Assembly: GCA_025667525.1 (NCBI GenBank)
Contig: JANFOE010002239.1
Span: forward strand, 1-64,000
From: Glebionis coronaria
Taxonomy: Eukaryota; Streptophyta; Magnoliopsida; Asterales; Asteraceae
DNA length: 64,000 bases
Direction: 5' to 3'
The position numbers and the translations under genes are program-made. Positions 48,821 to 61,182 of this stretch are shown here, in pieces. The first letter of the stretch is position 1, and each line of letters starts with the position of its first letter. The notes below the pieces were generated by a model. The model was not told the DNA's origin. It did no database searches and saw nothing but the letters and a program-made list of their open reading frames with translations.

Positions 48821-50333
48821 GAAAAACTTTTTTTTAAAAAACTTTAAATACCAAAAATCAGTAACCCTAATACACTCTAAACAAACTTATAATCAAAGAA
48901 AGTAAGCTAGAATCAAGTAAATAAGATCAAAACAAAGCCCAGATTGCAATCTTGACTGATGAACACAAAGTTAGTATCTTCACTTGTGAAGAAATGACAA
49001 GAGGACTTGTCCCTTGGATTTTTGTTGGTTCTTGATGGACAAATGGGCACCCCTATACTCAGTTGAGTATAGGGAGTCAAAATTTACACAAAAACTAGCA
49101 AGCTCAAGTACAAAAATCACAAAATCAAGCCAAAAATAAGTTACTGATAAGCAGATGAGTTCTAGTTACACTTATACTGGTTCAAATGGCAAAATGGTGA
49201 GATTCAAGTGTTCACAACTTGTTCACAATCCAAGAAAATAACATTCAATCAACCACAAACCCTACTTAAACCTAAACTCTAACAAATTACAAGCTTTAAA
49301 GCACAAATTAACACTCAAGCATGCATAAATGGGGCTTGACTGATTTTGACTGTTTTCCAAATTTTAAAGCATGCAAATGTTTTAAAACCTTTCCAAAGTG
49401 AAAACCAACTTAACATACACCCTACCAATACCCTATTAAGTATATTTAACAGATTCTAAGCCAAGATGCATAACATCAAACCCTACTAGAGCCTTAATCC
49501 AAACACCCCTTAAACTTCTGAAAACCAAATTTAACAAAGCAAATCTTAATGAAACTCTACCAAACTGATTACTTACTATCTAAACATGCATAAAAGACAA
49601 TTTGAATCCTAATCAAGCAAATGAAACAAACAAATAAGCAATTTCACAAATATTCACCAAATCACATATGAATCACACAATTTAAAATTTTTGAAAACTG
49701 AAAAAGGAAACAAGGATGCTACCTTATTGGGCCTACATCCAGGCCCAACAGTGACTGAAAAGTCACCTCCAAACAAGACCAGGCTTGTGCAGAACTTTGC
49801 TGAGATGCTTATGAAATTTTGCTTAACAAAAATTGGATAAAAATGGTTCTTGTATTGAACCTGCTAAGAGAGGAAAAAGAAGGCTGTGTAAAAGCTAAGG
49901 GCAGACCCCTAGCTTATGAATAAAGCTAGAAGTAAGCTTTAGCTTATGGATAGGACTGAGATAAGCTAAAAGAAATGACCAAACAATGGCTGTCTAAGAC
50001 TGGGTACCCACTATACCAGAACAAGCCATGGTATCATGGACATACACAATCTTAAACACCACTAAACCAACACATTTCATCACCATTTTATCAGACTTTA
50101 ATGAAAATTTAGATTTTAAGAAAACCTTGAAATGAAAACAGAAACTTGGAAAACTTAATAAACTTGCTGAAAATTAAAACCAAACTTGAACAATGATAAC
50201 TTAAATCAACTGAAATATAAGATGGAACTCGTTTTCATCACCAACACTTAACTTAATTTCTCATTCAGAAAAGAAAGCTTTACAAGGTTGTGAAAAAGGA
50301 AAACAAGAACAGTTTAAACTAAGTCCTATGAGG

Positions 50334-50344
50334 CCTTTATATAG
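50334..50344 (-). promoter_or_regulatory. TATA-like box in the left Athila LTR
   Basis: CTATATAAAGG on the minus strand. An identical copy lies in the right LTR. In this 3' LTR it would read outward, towards Outer sequence. Confidence 0.5.
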
Positions 50345-51074
50345 AGGCTTACATTTTTTCTAGAACTGAAAAGAAGCTAAAACCCTAATGACATGAACTT
50401 CCTTTCTTGCCCTTGGAGATTCCAGAAAGATGCCAATTTTTGAACTTGGTCAAGAACCCATGTGAATTTCTTGGACTGTTGTGGGAGTGCCAGTGGTGGA
50501 AAAAAGATCTTGGACGTCCATATTTTCTTTGGGAGCACAAAAATGATAATGGGCGTTGATTAGATATCCTCAGTTTGTCTTCAAGCTTGGATGTGGGTCA
50601 GGGGAGGGTTGGAGAGCCATGTGAGGGTGAGGGGGACGTTTTTGGGAGTTGGGTTTGGGTTTAGGGTGTGATGAATCAAGGATCTGGAGCATATTAAACA
50701 TTTTACCCTTGTTTTGTGATTAATTCATCCTTGGAAGATATTAGGGTTTAAGGGTGATTAGTGCTTTGTTTAATCTATTTTGGGGAAATTAGATTTTTAA
50801 AAAATCTGTTTGGTGGGAAATAACTGATTAAGTTATTTAAATCGTGTGGGTGGAAATCTGACGTGGGAGGGGAAGTGAGGTGGAAGGTTGTGAGTGGAGG
50901 ATGGAGGTGATGTGGCAGTCTGATTGGTGGGGGTATGATTGGTTGTCTGGCAGACATAGTCCCCCATCTTTCTAGTTTTCTCCATTTTGATTTAGAAAGT
51001 TGTCAACGCCTAAATTACACATAACAACTTTCAACCATTTGTCATTTTTGGCACAACAAGTTTTTAAACTTGTT

Positions 51075-51345
51075 TCAAGGACTAAACATGCACATTGATG
51101 ATATTTGAAGGACTGATTTTGGCATTTTCTTCATTCTTCAAGGTTTGACTTGTTTGTTGACTTCTTGGAGGACCAATATTGACAATTTAGTTTTGTTGAG
51201 GGACTAAATTTGCCAATTCTTCAAAGTTAAGGGTCCTTTTTGTAATTTTGACAAACTTTAGGGACCAAACTTGTAATTATGAAGATACAAGGGTATAAAG
51301 TGTCAGTTCTCCCATCTTGGAGGACCAATCTTCATAATTCTTCAA
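51075..51345. repeat. 30-31 bp pitch repeat near the Athila left LTR end
   Basis: Variants of GGGACYAAAYTTGNCAATT start at 51079, 51110, 51170, 51201, 51231, 51262 and 51322, with degenerate copies in the two gaps (about 51141 and 51292). The array lies near the start of the LTR as transcribed (U3). Confidence 0.75.
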
Positions 51346-51577
51346 ATCTTCAAGGGTTTTCTTTGGAAAGTTCTTCATTAGGGCTTGGTTCATCGTGCGG
51401 CTTCGTTTCCCGTGTTCGTTTTTGACTGATTCTTGTGATCTTTTGTCATTTTCTCAATATCCGTACCTAAAATACACAAGCAACAAACACAAGCATATAT
51501 TTGGGTATTTTTATGATATTTAATGCATTTTAAGCCCTATTTGGATGATGAGACTATGTATAAAAGCAGTCTCATCA

Positions 51578-51592
51578 CTCCCCCATACTAAA
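51578..51592 (-). other. Athila polypurine tract
   Basis: The minus strand reads TTTAGTATGGGGGAG directly before the 3' LTR. Similar G-rich tracts read on the minus strand at 52970-52983 (tataggggggagaat) and 53024-53035. Confidence 0.8.
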
Positions 51593-53408
51593 CCATTGTC
51601 ATGCCCTCATGCAATGCTAGAATAAAGTATCGTAGCACCTCCAAAATTCATTTTTATTCACTTTTATTGAACGATAAACTAGCTACACTACTACTATTGC
51701 TACTACTACTTGCGTTTTAGACATAATGTATGATTTTCATCGCAAAATGGGACGTTTAGGTTCATAGAATAAGAACACGTGAATGCTTCGTTAGAAATAA
51801 TTTCATCGTCCTCGATTTTCACCCTAATTCCTTGCCAAGCGTGCAACAAGATCATTGTCATTATAAGTTAGTAATGCTAACACTACTCATATGCCCTAAT
51901 CACGTACTTATCCTCCCATTATTCCTAAGTTGTATCTCTTATATTTTATTTTGTCTTGAATGTTTCACGAGGATACATCGTTGACTTATGCGATAATAGA
52001 GATTTAGGTCTAAAAATAGAGTCCTAACGGTGTAACTAAGATCATCAAATCAATAACCCCTCCTAATAGACAACGATGTTAAAAAATTAAGTTGACAAGA
52101 AGAATCGATAAACACGGTTTTATAACGGTTTTGAACATGAGACTTATTACCAAGACTTTTATACGCCCCCTAACGGAAGGGCCTTATTATCTTTGGTTTA
52201 CCTCCATCTTTTATTCAACTTCGCCATGAAGCTTTTATTATGACTTCGGTCTCGCCTTGCCTTTTATTATCCGCCTCATTGGTGGTTTTATTAGCCAAAG
52301 ACGTATATCCTCACGCTAAAGCGAATTTTGGATCTTTAAAGCTTCGAAGATTAAGGATTGATTCACTTTCAATTTTGCATAGATTTTTCGGCCTTGTGGG
52401 GCTTCAAATTGTTTGCTAGATTTAGGTGAGCACTTGAAATCTTATTATTGGGTGAAGCTTTCGATTATTCGGGTGCCAATACTTCAAAACCGTGACGCTG
52501 GCGATACCTTAATGTCTTCCCAATTTAATTACACGGAAGCTACTAGAAAAGACTAGAAACCTAACAATCCTAACTAAACCGCTAAGTCAATATTTATTAA
52601 GCAAAAAATATTTACATGCGAAGGGAGAATAAGTAAACAACGAGAACACATGAGTTTTTGAAAGAATACGAGTATTCTACGTTTAGCATAGTAACTTATA
52701 ATTAACTCTATCATTTCTCGTCCTCATTTAAGAGACTTAGCCTAATGTGTAGTTAAGGAACCAAAGCAAAGTGCTCAACACGCACGGTCGAGTCAAAAAT
52801 TACTCTTATTCTCGCCATCGGAAAACCTACATTCGTGTCTTCAAACACTTATAAAACATGAGAAAAATTTTAAATTTGGCCATTTTTAGCCTTATTTTGC
52901 AACAAAAACGATAAACAAAAAGATAAACTTTGGAAAGCGTGAAGGTTTGGCAAGGCAAGTATCTATTCTCCCCCCTATACTAAAGTTAAACATTGTCCTC
53001 AATGTTTCGAGTCTAGGGGTGCAAACACCCCCATACTAGAGACGTAGTCGAATGCCTAATCTAGCATGGAAAGAGTGTAACTAATAAATTAATAGCCGTT
53101 TATGAAGTGTGCTAAAAACCTAAGGTTAGAACATCAAAAGGATATATCATGGATATTGAGAAAGTCTTCAAAGCAAACAATCGAGTGCTCCCATAAAACG
53201 AACACGAGAGGCTCCAATCGTGAATATCATGATCTTCTAAAGTTCACAAGGCACAAACAACCACGGAACAAAGGTTGGAAGGGCACAAATCCCCACACGT
53301 AAGCTACATTAGAAAGCGATAATATGTACATGGATAAGCATGGGACTCCCCCACGAGGCACCTCGTTTTTGATTACCGAGTCATGAGCTCGACTCGATCC
53401 CCTCAATA
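51593..53408 (-). other. Athila spacer after integrase (env-like position), no ORF
   Basis: About 1.8 kb where some Athila elements carry an env-like ORF. Here there is none. Around 52150-52310 a phrase like 'ttttattatnncttcg' recurs about six times. Two extra polypurine-like tracts lie at its integrase end. Confidence 0.7.
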
Positions 53409-54544
53409 CTAATTATCATTGGGGAAGGTGACTTGGTCGAGGTAGTTCAAGGATGGAACTTCCCCGCCAAAGTAGTGCTTCAACCTATGTCCATTCACCT
53501 TGAAGTTAGGACCATCATCTTGAGATAGCTCGATGGTCCCATACGGAAACACTTGAGTCACGGTGAACGGACCGGACCAACGGGATTTCAGTTTACCGGA
53601 AAAGATTTTTAATCTTGAATTAAAAAGCAAAACTTGATCCCCAACGTTAAAAACCCGGTTTTTAATTTTAGAATCATGCAACTTTTTAGTTTTTCTTTGT
53701 AAATCAATGAATTTTCATAAGCAATATCCCTCATTTCATCTAATTCATTCAATTGCATTTTCCGGTGTTTTCCCGCGGTCTCCATATCATCATTACAATG
53801 TTTTAGGGCCCAATAAGCCTTGTGTTCTAACTCGATAGGCAAATGACAATTCTTTCCATACACAAGCTTATAGGGAGTGCACCCAATGGGTGTCTTATGA
53901 GCGGTCCTAAAGGCCCATAAAGCATCGTCCAACTTATCCGACCAAGTTTGTCGGTTTTCCCCAAGGGATCTCTCCAAGATCCTCTTCAACGCTCGGTTTG
54001 AAACCTCGACTTGCCCACTAGTTTGTGGGTGATAAGCCGTAGAAAGCCGATGTGTAACCCCATATTTCCTTAGAACCCTTTCAAATTGGTCGTTACAAAA
54101 ATGGGTTCCACGATCGCTTATGATAGCACGAGGGGTTCCAAACCGAGAAAACAAGCTTTTCAAGAACTTAACTACCACACGAGCATCATTGGTGGGCAAG
54201 GCTTTGGCCTCCACCCACTTAGATAGGTAGTCAACCGCAACGAGAATGTACTTATTACCACGAGATGATGGGAACGGCCCCATAAAGTCTATACCCCAAA
54301 CGTCAAAGATCTTACACACTTGGATGATATTTTGTGTCATTTCATCTTTTTGTGAGGCTTTTCCTTGTCGTTGGCATGCGTCACACGACTTCACTAGATC
54401 TTGTGCATCTCGGTAAATAGTAGGCCAAAAGAAGCCGGCATCAAACACCTTCTTAGCCGTGATATTAGCACCGTGGTGACCACCCGTGGGTCCCTCATGG
54501 CAAGCTCTAAGGATGGTAGAAGCTTCGGTGCCAAATACACAACG
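53409..54544 (-). pseudogene. Athila integrase
   Basis: In the same frame as RT-RNase H, after a TGA stop at 54545-54547. The zinc domain keeps its His pair (RACHEG, GGHHG) and CDACQRQG. The core has [20 protein letters not shown] (first Asp), [10 protein letters not shown] (second Asp) and [17 protein letters not shown] (Glu). Near 53685 one base is lost in an A/T-rich run, which puts the last 90 codons ([17 protein letters not shown] to the stop at 53409) in another frame. All three catalytic residues are intact, so damage is limited to one stop and one frameshift. It would insert element DNA into the genome. Confidence 0.93.
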
Positions 54545-57433
54545 TCAGATGATTTGATCCGCACAAGTTCGAAACAAGTAAGGGTCGTTCCAAAAGTAGA
54601 ACTTGACGTCACGAATGAATTTCCGTTTTTCTTGAGTCGTCATACCCTTAATGATGAAGTTACCCGCATGGTAATTTGAAAAATCCGCAAACCATGGGGT
54701 GGAAGGATCAAGCTTAGAATTCACTACACCAAGTGTCTCGAGCGGAAATGTTTCGGTGATTTCCTTGGGCTCGTAAACACTTTGGTGAGGATCTTCCAAA
54801 CGAGAAAGATGATCGGCCGCTATATTCTCGGCTCCTTTTGTGTCAAAGATGGTGTGATCAAATTCTTGAAGGAGGAGAATCCAACGAAGTAATCTAGGCT
54901 TAGCATCTTGCTTTGCCATGAGATACTTAATAGCCGAATGGTCTGTATACACTATGCATTTAGCTAAGACGAGATAAGGTCGGAACTTCTCAAATGCATA
55001 CACTACGGCAAGGAACTCCTTTTCCGTTGTAGTGTATTTTAGTTGAGCCTCGGTCATCGTCTTGCTAGCATAGTGAATAGGCAAGAAGTGTTTATCATGA
55101 CGTTGCCCCAAAACGGCCCCAATAGCGTAATCACTAGCATCACACATTAGTTCAAATGGGAGGTTCCAATTGGGAGCAACAAGAATGGGAGCTTCGGTAA
55201 GTTTCCTCTTAAGGATTTCAAAGGCTCGTACACAATCTTCGTCAAAGACAAAACGTGCCTCTTTTTCAAGAAGATGTGTAATGGGTCGAGAAATCTTTGA
55301 AAAATCCTTGATGAACCGACGATAAAAGCCCGCGTGGCCTAGGAAACTCCTAACTCCCTTAACGGTTTTGGGATGAGGTAATTTGGCGATGACGTCTACC
55401 TTAGCTTGATCTACCTCAATCCCCGCTTTCGAGACCTTGTACCCTAAGACGATTCCACTCTTAACCATAAAATGACATTTTTCCCAATTGAGCACAAGGT
55501 TGGTTTCCTCACAACGTTTTAACATTCTCTCAAGGTTCGACAAACACGAAGTGAAAGAATCACCAAACACGGAAAAGTCATCCATGAATACTTCCATCGT
55601 CTTCTCGATCATGTCATGAAAAATAGCCATCATGCACCTTTGAAAGGTTCCCGGTGCATTGCAAAGTCCGAATGGCATTCTACGATAGGCAAACGTTCCA
55701 TATGGACACGTAAACGTAGTTTTTTCTTGATCACGAGGGTCGATGGGAATTTGGAAGTAACCGGAAAAACCATCTCGAAAGCAATAGAAATCGTTTCCCG
55801 CAAGATGCTCCAACATTTGGTCCATGAAGGGCAAGGGAAAATGGTCTTTTCGAGTGGCTTCATTCAACTTTCGATAGTCAATGCATATTCTCCATCCGGT
55901 CACGAGTCTAGTGGGAATCAACTCGTTGGCATCGTTTGGCACAACGGTCATCCCTCCCTTTTTAGGGACACAATGAATAGGACTCACCCAAGGGCTATCG
56001 GAAATAGGGTAAATCATTCCCGCGTCAAGGAGTTTAAGGACCTCCTTTTTGATGACGTCGTGAATTTTGGGGTTCACCCTTCTTTGACTTTGGATTGTGG
56101 GCTTGAAATCCTCCTCCATTAAGATTTTGTGAGTACAAAACTTGGGATCGATTCCCTTAATGTCGGATAACTTCCACGCAATCGCCCCTTTGTGGTCCTT
56201 TAGAACATCGACAAGTGCGGTTTTTTCATCATTCGAAAGATCCTTTGCAATAATAACCGGCAACTTGTCTTCCTCCTCCAAATAGACATATTCGAGGTGA
56301 GGAGGTAAATCTTTCAACTCAAGGATAGGTGGTTCCTCAAGTGAAGATTTGGGCTCGATACTCATAACCTCCTCGGGTGGAGGAAATGGGAAATCGTTAA
56401 GAAAATCCTTGATAATTGAGAAGTCCTCATCGTTGTCGAGGTCTTCGTCACAAGTACGTGGAACATTACATTCTTCCAACGTAAAAACACCACCTTCAAA
56501 AGGAGTGAAGGTTGGTGTCGAATTATCAAGAATTGGATCCAACATAGTGGGATTTCCACTAGTTTCTTCATCACCAAAACCTAGAACTTCTTGTGAGAAT
56601 TCCTCGCAAACCACGTCAATCATATCAACGAGGTTTATGGTTGCAACGGAATAAACATGAGAAATTTGAGAGTTTTGAGTTGCGTTTATAACAAGTTCCT
56701 CGTCGTTGAAACGTAAGGTGATCTTTCTAGCATGCACATCAATCAAAGCCATTGACGTATCTAAAAACGAACGACCTAAAATGAGAGGAACTTGAGGATC
56801 CGTGGGGATATCAACAACGATAAAGTCTACGGGATAGTAGAACTTCCCCACTTTCACAAAAACGTCTTCCGCCAAACCACATGCGGGAATCGTGGAATGG
56901 TCGGCCAACTCGATAGACATTAGTGAAGGAGTAAGATTAGGAAGATTGAGCGACTTGAAGATTGCAAGTGGCATCAAGTTACTGCTAGCACCAAGATCGG
57001 CCAAGGCGAAGCATTCTTCCATATCTTGGATTGCACAAGGGATCAAAAATTTACCGGGATCACCGACTTTTTGAGGTATGCGATTAAGATAAACCGACGA
57101 ACAACTAGACAATTGATGCAATTTCTCCTTGTTGTTCAACATACTCTTAAAGTTAGCGGCAAATTGAGGCATCATGACCAAAGCATCGGCGAAACTCACA
57201 TTAAGGTGTAACTCACGAAACATTTTCATAAAAAGCTCAAATTGATAGTTGTCGCGCTCTTGTCGTTTCTCCTTCCTAAGTCTCGATGGGTAAGGCAAGG
57301 GTGGTGTGGGTTGGGGCATAGGCATAGCCCTTGGAATCTCTGGTTCCAATGTTGGTAAAGGGTCGACCGTAGGTGTGGCATTAGCGGTACTTTGTGGGCT
57401 TGAGATATGCTCCTTTTCGACCACCACCTCGGG
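54545..57433 (-). CDS. Athila pol: protease, reverse transcriptase, RNase H
   Basis: About 960 codons are open, in the same frame as gag but separated from it by one TAA (57434-57436). Protease, near residue 145, reads [16 protein letters not shown], the DLGAS active site typical of Athila. RT has [44 protein letters not shown] and [12 protein letters not shown], the catalytic Asp pair. RNase H has [34 protein letters not shown] and [11 protein letters not shown]. The connection to integrase is cut by TGA at 54545, a CGA-to-TGA change of the kind caused by loss of methyl-C. All active-site residues I can check are present. Confidence 0.94.
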   Translation of the reverse strand, partial: PEVVVEKEHISSPQSTANATPTVDPLPTLEPEIPRAMPMPQPTPPLPYPSRLRKEKRQERDNYQFELFMKMFRELHLNVSFADALVMMPQFAANFKSMLNNKEKLHQLSSCSSVYLNRIPQKVGDPGKFLIPCAIQDMEECFALADLGASSNLMPLAIFKSLNLPNLTPSLMSIELADHSTIPACGLAEDVFVKVGKFYYPVDFIVVDIPTDPQVPLILGRSFLDTSMALIDVHARKITLRFNDEELVINATQNSQISHVYSVATINLVDMIDVVCEEFSQEVLGFGDEETSGNPTMLDPILDNSTPTFTPFEGGVFTLEECNVPRTCDEDLDNDEDFSIIKDFLNDFPFPPPEEVMSIEPKSSLEEPPILELKDLPPHLEYVYLEEEDKLPVIIAKDLSNDEKTALVDVLKDHKGAIAWKLSDIKGIDPKFCTHKILMEEDFKPTIQSQRRVNPKIHDVIKKEVLKLLDAGMIYPISDSPWVSPIHCVPKKGGMTVVPNDANELIPTRLVTGWRICIDYRKLNEATRKDHFPLPFMDQMLEHLAGNDFYCFRDGFSGYFQIPIDPRDQEKTTFTCPYGTFAYRRMPFGLCNAPGTFQRCMMAIFHDMIEKTMEVFMDDFSVFGDSFTSCLSNLERMLKRCEETNLVLNWEKCHFMVKSGIVLGYKVSKAGIEVDQAKVDVIAKLPHPKTVKGVRSFLGHAGFYRRFIKDFSKISRPITHLLEKEARFVFDEDCVRAFEILKRKLTEAPILVAPNWNLPFELMCDASDYAIGAVLGQRHDKHFLPIHYASKTMTEAQLKYTTTEKEFLAVVYAFEKFRPYLVLAKCIVYTDHSAIKYLMAKQDAKPRLLRWILLLQEFDHTIFDTKGAENIAADHLSRLEDPHQSVYEPKEITETFPLETLGVVNSKLDPSTPWFADFSNYHAGNFIIKGMTTQEKRKFIRDVKFYFWNDPYLFRTCADQII

Positions 57434-59148
57434 TTATTCCTCAATTTCCTCCACCGTTGGAGTAATTGGTTGAGGAGTCGGTTCTTTAAGTGCCTTACCA
57501 CTTCGTGTGGTAATCACTTTCATCTCTCCCTTCGGGTTTGATACGGTGTTACTAGGCAAACTTCCCGAAGTAGAGGCTTTGTTCCCCATGACGGCTTCTA
57601 AAATGGCATTAAGCTTAGCATCTTGATTATTAAACTTAACATCTTGACTAGCGGCACTTTGGTCAATTCTTTGTTCAAGCCTAGCATGACTTTGTTCAAT
57701 TTTATTGTTTTGACCTCTAATTTGATTAGCAAAATCATTTTTCAACTCATTTCTCATGTTAAGATTTTCCTTCACAAAATTAGCTAACTCCTTGGTGTTT
57801 TTAGCCGTGTCCCTAGCTTGACTAGCCAATTGCTCTTGAATGTTTTCCAAAATCTTATCATTTGCCGTAGCATAATTCAAAAAGTCCATTGGAAGTTCTT
57901 TAGTGTAAACATTTTGAAGACCTTGAATTGTGTTTTGAAAATTACGGTTTTGATTTTGATTTTGCAATTGGCTACTACTTCCTTGATTCCCATAGTTGTT
58001 ATTACCCTTATAATTGTTTCTTTGATTGCTTTGGTAACCAACTTGATTGTTTCGATAATTGTTAGCATTTTGATTTGGTGGAAAACCCGGTGGAGTCAAT
58101 TGATTAGTGTGGGGAACTTGACCGTTTTGGTTATAAGTTCCCGCGGCCGCGAAGGCACTCGAAGTGTTACCACCGTTGGTAATGCACTCGGAATAATCGT
58201 GAGCTCCACCACAATACATACAAGAAACCTCAACCGCTTTAGCCGTAGCGGGAGTGGGTTGTTCACCAACTTTAAACTCAATTAACAATCCCTTAAGCTT
58301 ATCAAAAATCTTGTTCTCCAAATTAGCCTCGATTTGGCAAGCATCAACGGTGTGTGACAATGAAGGCGAAGGCGAAGACGAAGTCTTACGAACACTCGAC
58401 GTGCTACGAGGACTATAGACCTTAGACCTATTCTCAATGATTAACAATGCTTCCTCGACCGTCTTACACAAAAAATACCACCCGCGGCGGCATTAAGATA
58501 ATCACGCTCATGATCGTTCAAGCCATTGTAAAACGTGTCAATTTGATGCAAGTCGGAAAAACCATGATGAGGACATTCGTGCAACATTTCCTTAAACCTA
58601 TTCCAAGCCGTTGAAAAACTCTCATTAAACTCTTGTGAAAACTTTGAAATCTCGTTTTTCAAATGCGTAGTCTTAGAGGGCGGAAAAAATTGGTTCACGA
58701 ATTTTGAAACGAGATCCTTCCACGTCAATATAGAATTGGGTGGCTCTTTCTCTAACCAAATTTTGCTGGCCCCGCTAAGGAATACGGAAAAAGCATCATC
58801 TTAATCGAGTCGTTAGAGACGTCCTTAAACTTGCAAGTGGCGGTGAGACGATTAAATTGGCGAATGTGGTTATGAGGGTTGTCCTTTTCGTCACCTCGAA
58901 ACTTGTTGTTTTGAATCATGGACAACAAACCCGTCTTAACCTAAAAATTCTCCGGCAAGGATAGCGGGAATCACAATCGCTTCTCCATAACCCTCGGTGG
59001 GCGCTTGAAGCAACTCCATCATAGTTCGATTAGCCATGGGTGCTTCTTTCACTACGATGGGTTCGTCAATAGGAGACTCCTCACTAGAAGGAGTGGTTGA
59101 TTTGTTTCTTCGTTTACGAGCACGTCTTGCTTTGGAGCGAGTTTGCAT
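57434..59148 (-). pseudogene. Athila gag, broken by three frameshifts
   Basis: Starts at 59148 with MQTRSKARRARKRRNKS and contains MMELLQAPTEGYGEAIVIPA. Frame changes occur near 58940, 58765 and 58475. Between them lie WLEKEPPNS-type capsid sequence, SKFVNQFFPPSKTTHLKNEI and CPHHGFSDLHQIDTFYNGL. The last part (57434-58471) has a zinc knuckle CMYCGGAHDYSEC, then an Asn/Gln-rich stretch and a coiled coil. It ends EEIEE-TAA directly upstream of pol in the same frame. Gag would form the particle. Confidence 0.9.
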
Positions 59149-59878
59149 AAACGTCACGTACAACGAGAGGGTGAGCAAAGAAGATTCTTTTTGGTGTTTT
59201 TACTTTTTTAATTTTTTTGTGGTTTTTGATTGTTTTTACTTTTTTTTGGATTTTGTGGAATGTATTAAGTAGACACAAATCTACAAATCTCCTCCTTAAT
59301 CAAATCTCTCGATTAAAGAAGCCTCAAGGAATGAAAACGATCACGTGAAGTGAACGCCTTCGATGACTTTAGAACGATGGTGGAACACCAAATCGTTCAA
59401 GAGGGTTTAATCAAATGAAACCAAGAAAATATATATGATACTTAAGTAATACTTTGGGCGGCAAAACCCTCGATTAGCTTTCAATCTCAAAATACGCACA
59501 AGCAAGCGGAGGAAACGAGGCGGCGCGAAGCACTTAAGAGCCTTTTTCCTTTAGGTCGTGAAATACAACCGCCTTATACCCACCTTATAGTTTGTATTTT
59601 TCAAAATCGAGCTTCACGAAAGTATTTATCTATTTTTGCCTTTTTCTTTGGTTTGAGATTCGAATACAATGATTGGGTAATGACCTCCCAAGTCAAGGTT
59701 GTGATTTCTCACGTATTTGGAGTACTTGTAAATTTATTGTTCTACGTATACAATATATTAATAATATTCCCACAAAAACAAAAAACCGATAATACGTATT
59801 AGTAGAGTGCTACTAATACAAATACTAATTATGGCTATATATAAAAACAACAATTGTTCAACCAAAACACAACACGCC
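59149..59878 (-). other. Athila untranslated leader
   Basis: About 730 bases between primer site and gag start, with T-runs near 59200-59245. No ORF of note and no array like that of Outer. Confidence 0.7.
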
Positions 59879-59896
59879 TCCCCGACAGCGGCGCCA
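59879..59896 (-). other. Athila primer-binding site (tRNA-Asp type)
   Basis: The minus strand reads TGGCGCCGCTGTCGGGGA, three bases from the LTR. It is complementary to the plant tRNA-Asp 3' end with two mismatches, the primer type I recall for Athila. Confidence 0.85.
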
Positions 59897-61086
59897 AAAT
59901 GATTGTATAGTTTTTGTACCCTTTAGGAAAAGGATGACAAAATAGGGCAAGTATGCACGACGATTTAGGAAAACCGTGTGTGAATGACCCTAAAAGAGAG
60001 TTCGTTCTCGAGGAGGCAAGTGCGTTGTGTTAAGAGATGATTTTGATTTGTGATTATATGATTGAGAAAGAAAGAAAGAAATGAGATTAGAAGAGAAAGA
60101 CGGTTACGAAGACGGATTAAACTAAGACGAAAAGGGCGATCACGTAAAACCGTAAATAGTGCAAAAATTAAAATTTTAACCTAAAAATTCCTAAAAATTA
60201 CTAAAAATCAACAATAATATTCTAAGAGTTTACAAAAAATCCAAACTTGCTAAAACCTTTTATTTAATTAGATAATGACTTTTTAGTGCTAATTAAAGCC
60301 CTAAAAATCACAATTAATTATTAAAAAGCCCTAAACAAGATTTTAAAGTTTGTAAACCTCAAAAATAACCTAATTAAGCTATAAAGTATTTTTTAAAATT
60401 TTAAAACCAAATAAAACTATTTTTAAACACTTAAAAACTATTAAAATCAATTAAAACTTAAATTAACTATAGAAAATAATTGAAAAGTCCTAAAAATATT
60501 TGGAAAGTTACAAAACTCCTAATTAAGTGTCTACAATCTAGGAAAAATGTAAAAACTAAAAAAATCAAACTTCCAATTTTTAATAATAAAATAATATTAA
60601 AATATTCAAAAAAAATTCAAAGTTTATGAAAAAATTCTAAAAAATTACCAAAAATCTAGAATAATGTAACTAAGACAAAAATGCAATCAAAGTTTCCAAA
60701 ACCTTTTAAATAATTTTATATTAAATTTTAAAAGTTGGTTAAAAACCCTAAAATCTTATAAAATCAAAAGTAAGTTAAATTGAAAACTTTTTTAGCTGTA
60801 AACCTCAAAAATATAATTAAAAACCTAAAAACTATTTTTTTATATTTTTACAATACCTTTTTCTATTTTTAAATTACCTTTCAAAATTTAAATTTAAAAT
60901 AATCCTAGAAAATTAATTAAGCACGTGAAAAATAATCTTTTTAAACCAAAAAGCCTTAAACCCTAATGAGAACACAAGAAAAATGCTAATCAGCAAAAAC
61001 CCTAAAAGAATAAGCTGGAAAAAGCTTTTAAATAAGCTGTTAGTTAAATAAGCTATAAAACAAAGATTACTTAAATATTAAGTAAA

Positions 61087-61182
61087 CCAAGTGATAACCA
61101 GTCAAAGACCCTAGGGCAACTGGTTATCACGTTGGTGTGTGAGAGGAGTGGCGCAGGTTCGAGTCCTGGCCACGTCCTTTGT
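61087..61182 (+). ncRNA. tRNA-like module in the right Athila LTR
   Basis: Second copy of the module at 48725-48820, with both stems, A box and B box unchanged (stem one 61087-61135, stem two 61148-61173). It lies on the strand opposite to Athila genes. Confidence 0.55.

Larger units (their letters stand above)
47552..51577 (-). repeat. Athila left LTR (4,026 bp, element 3' LTR)
   Basis: Begins TGATTGTAGAG and ends CAGTCTCATCA. It differs from the right LTR by scattered substitutions and short indels, including about 20 bp near 48690 present only in the right copy. Contains A-rich sequence with many aaaaat/taaaa runs (47800-48620), the tRNA-like module, a minus-strand TATA box and a 30-bp-pitch repeat. 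Confidence 0.95.
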
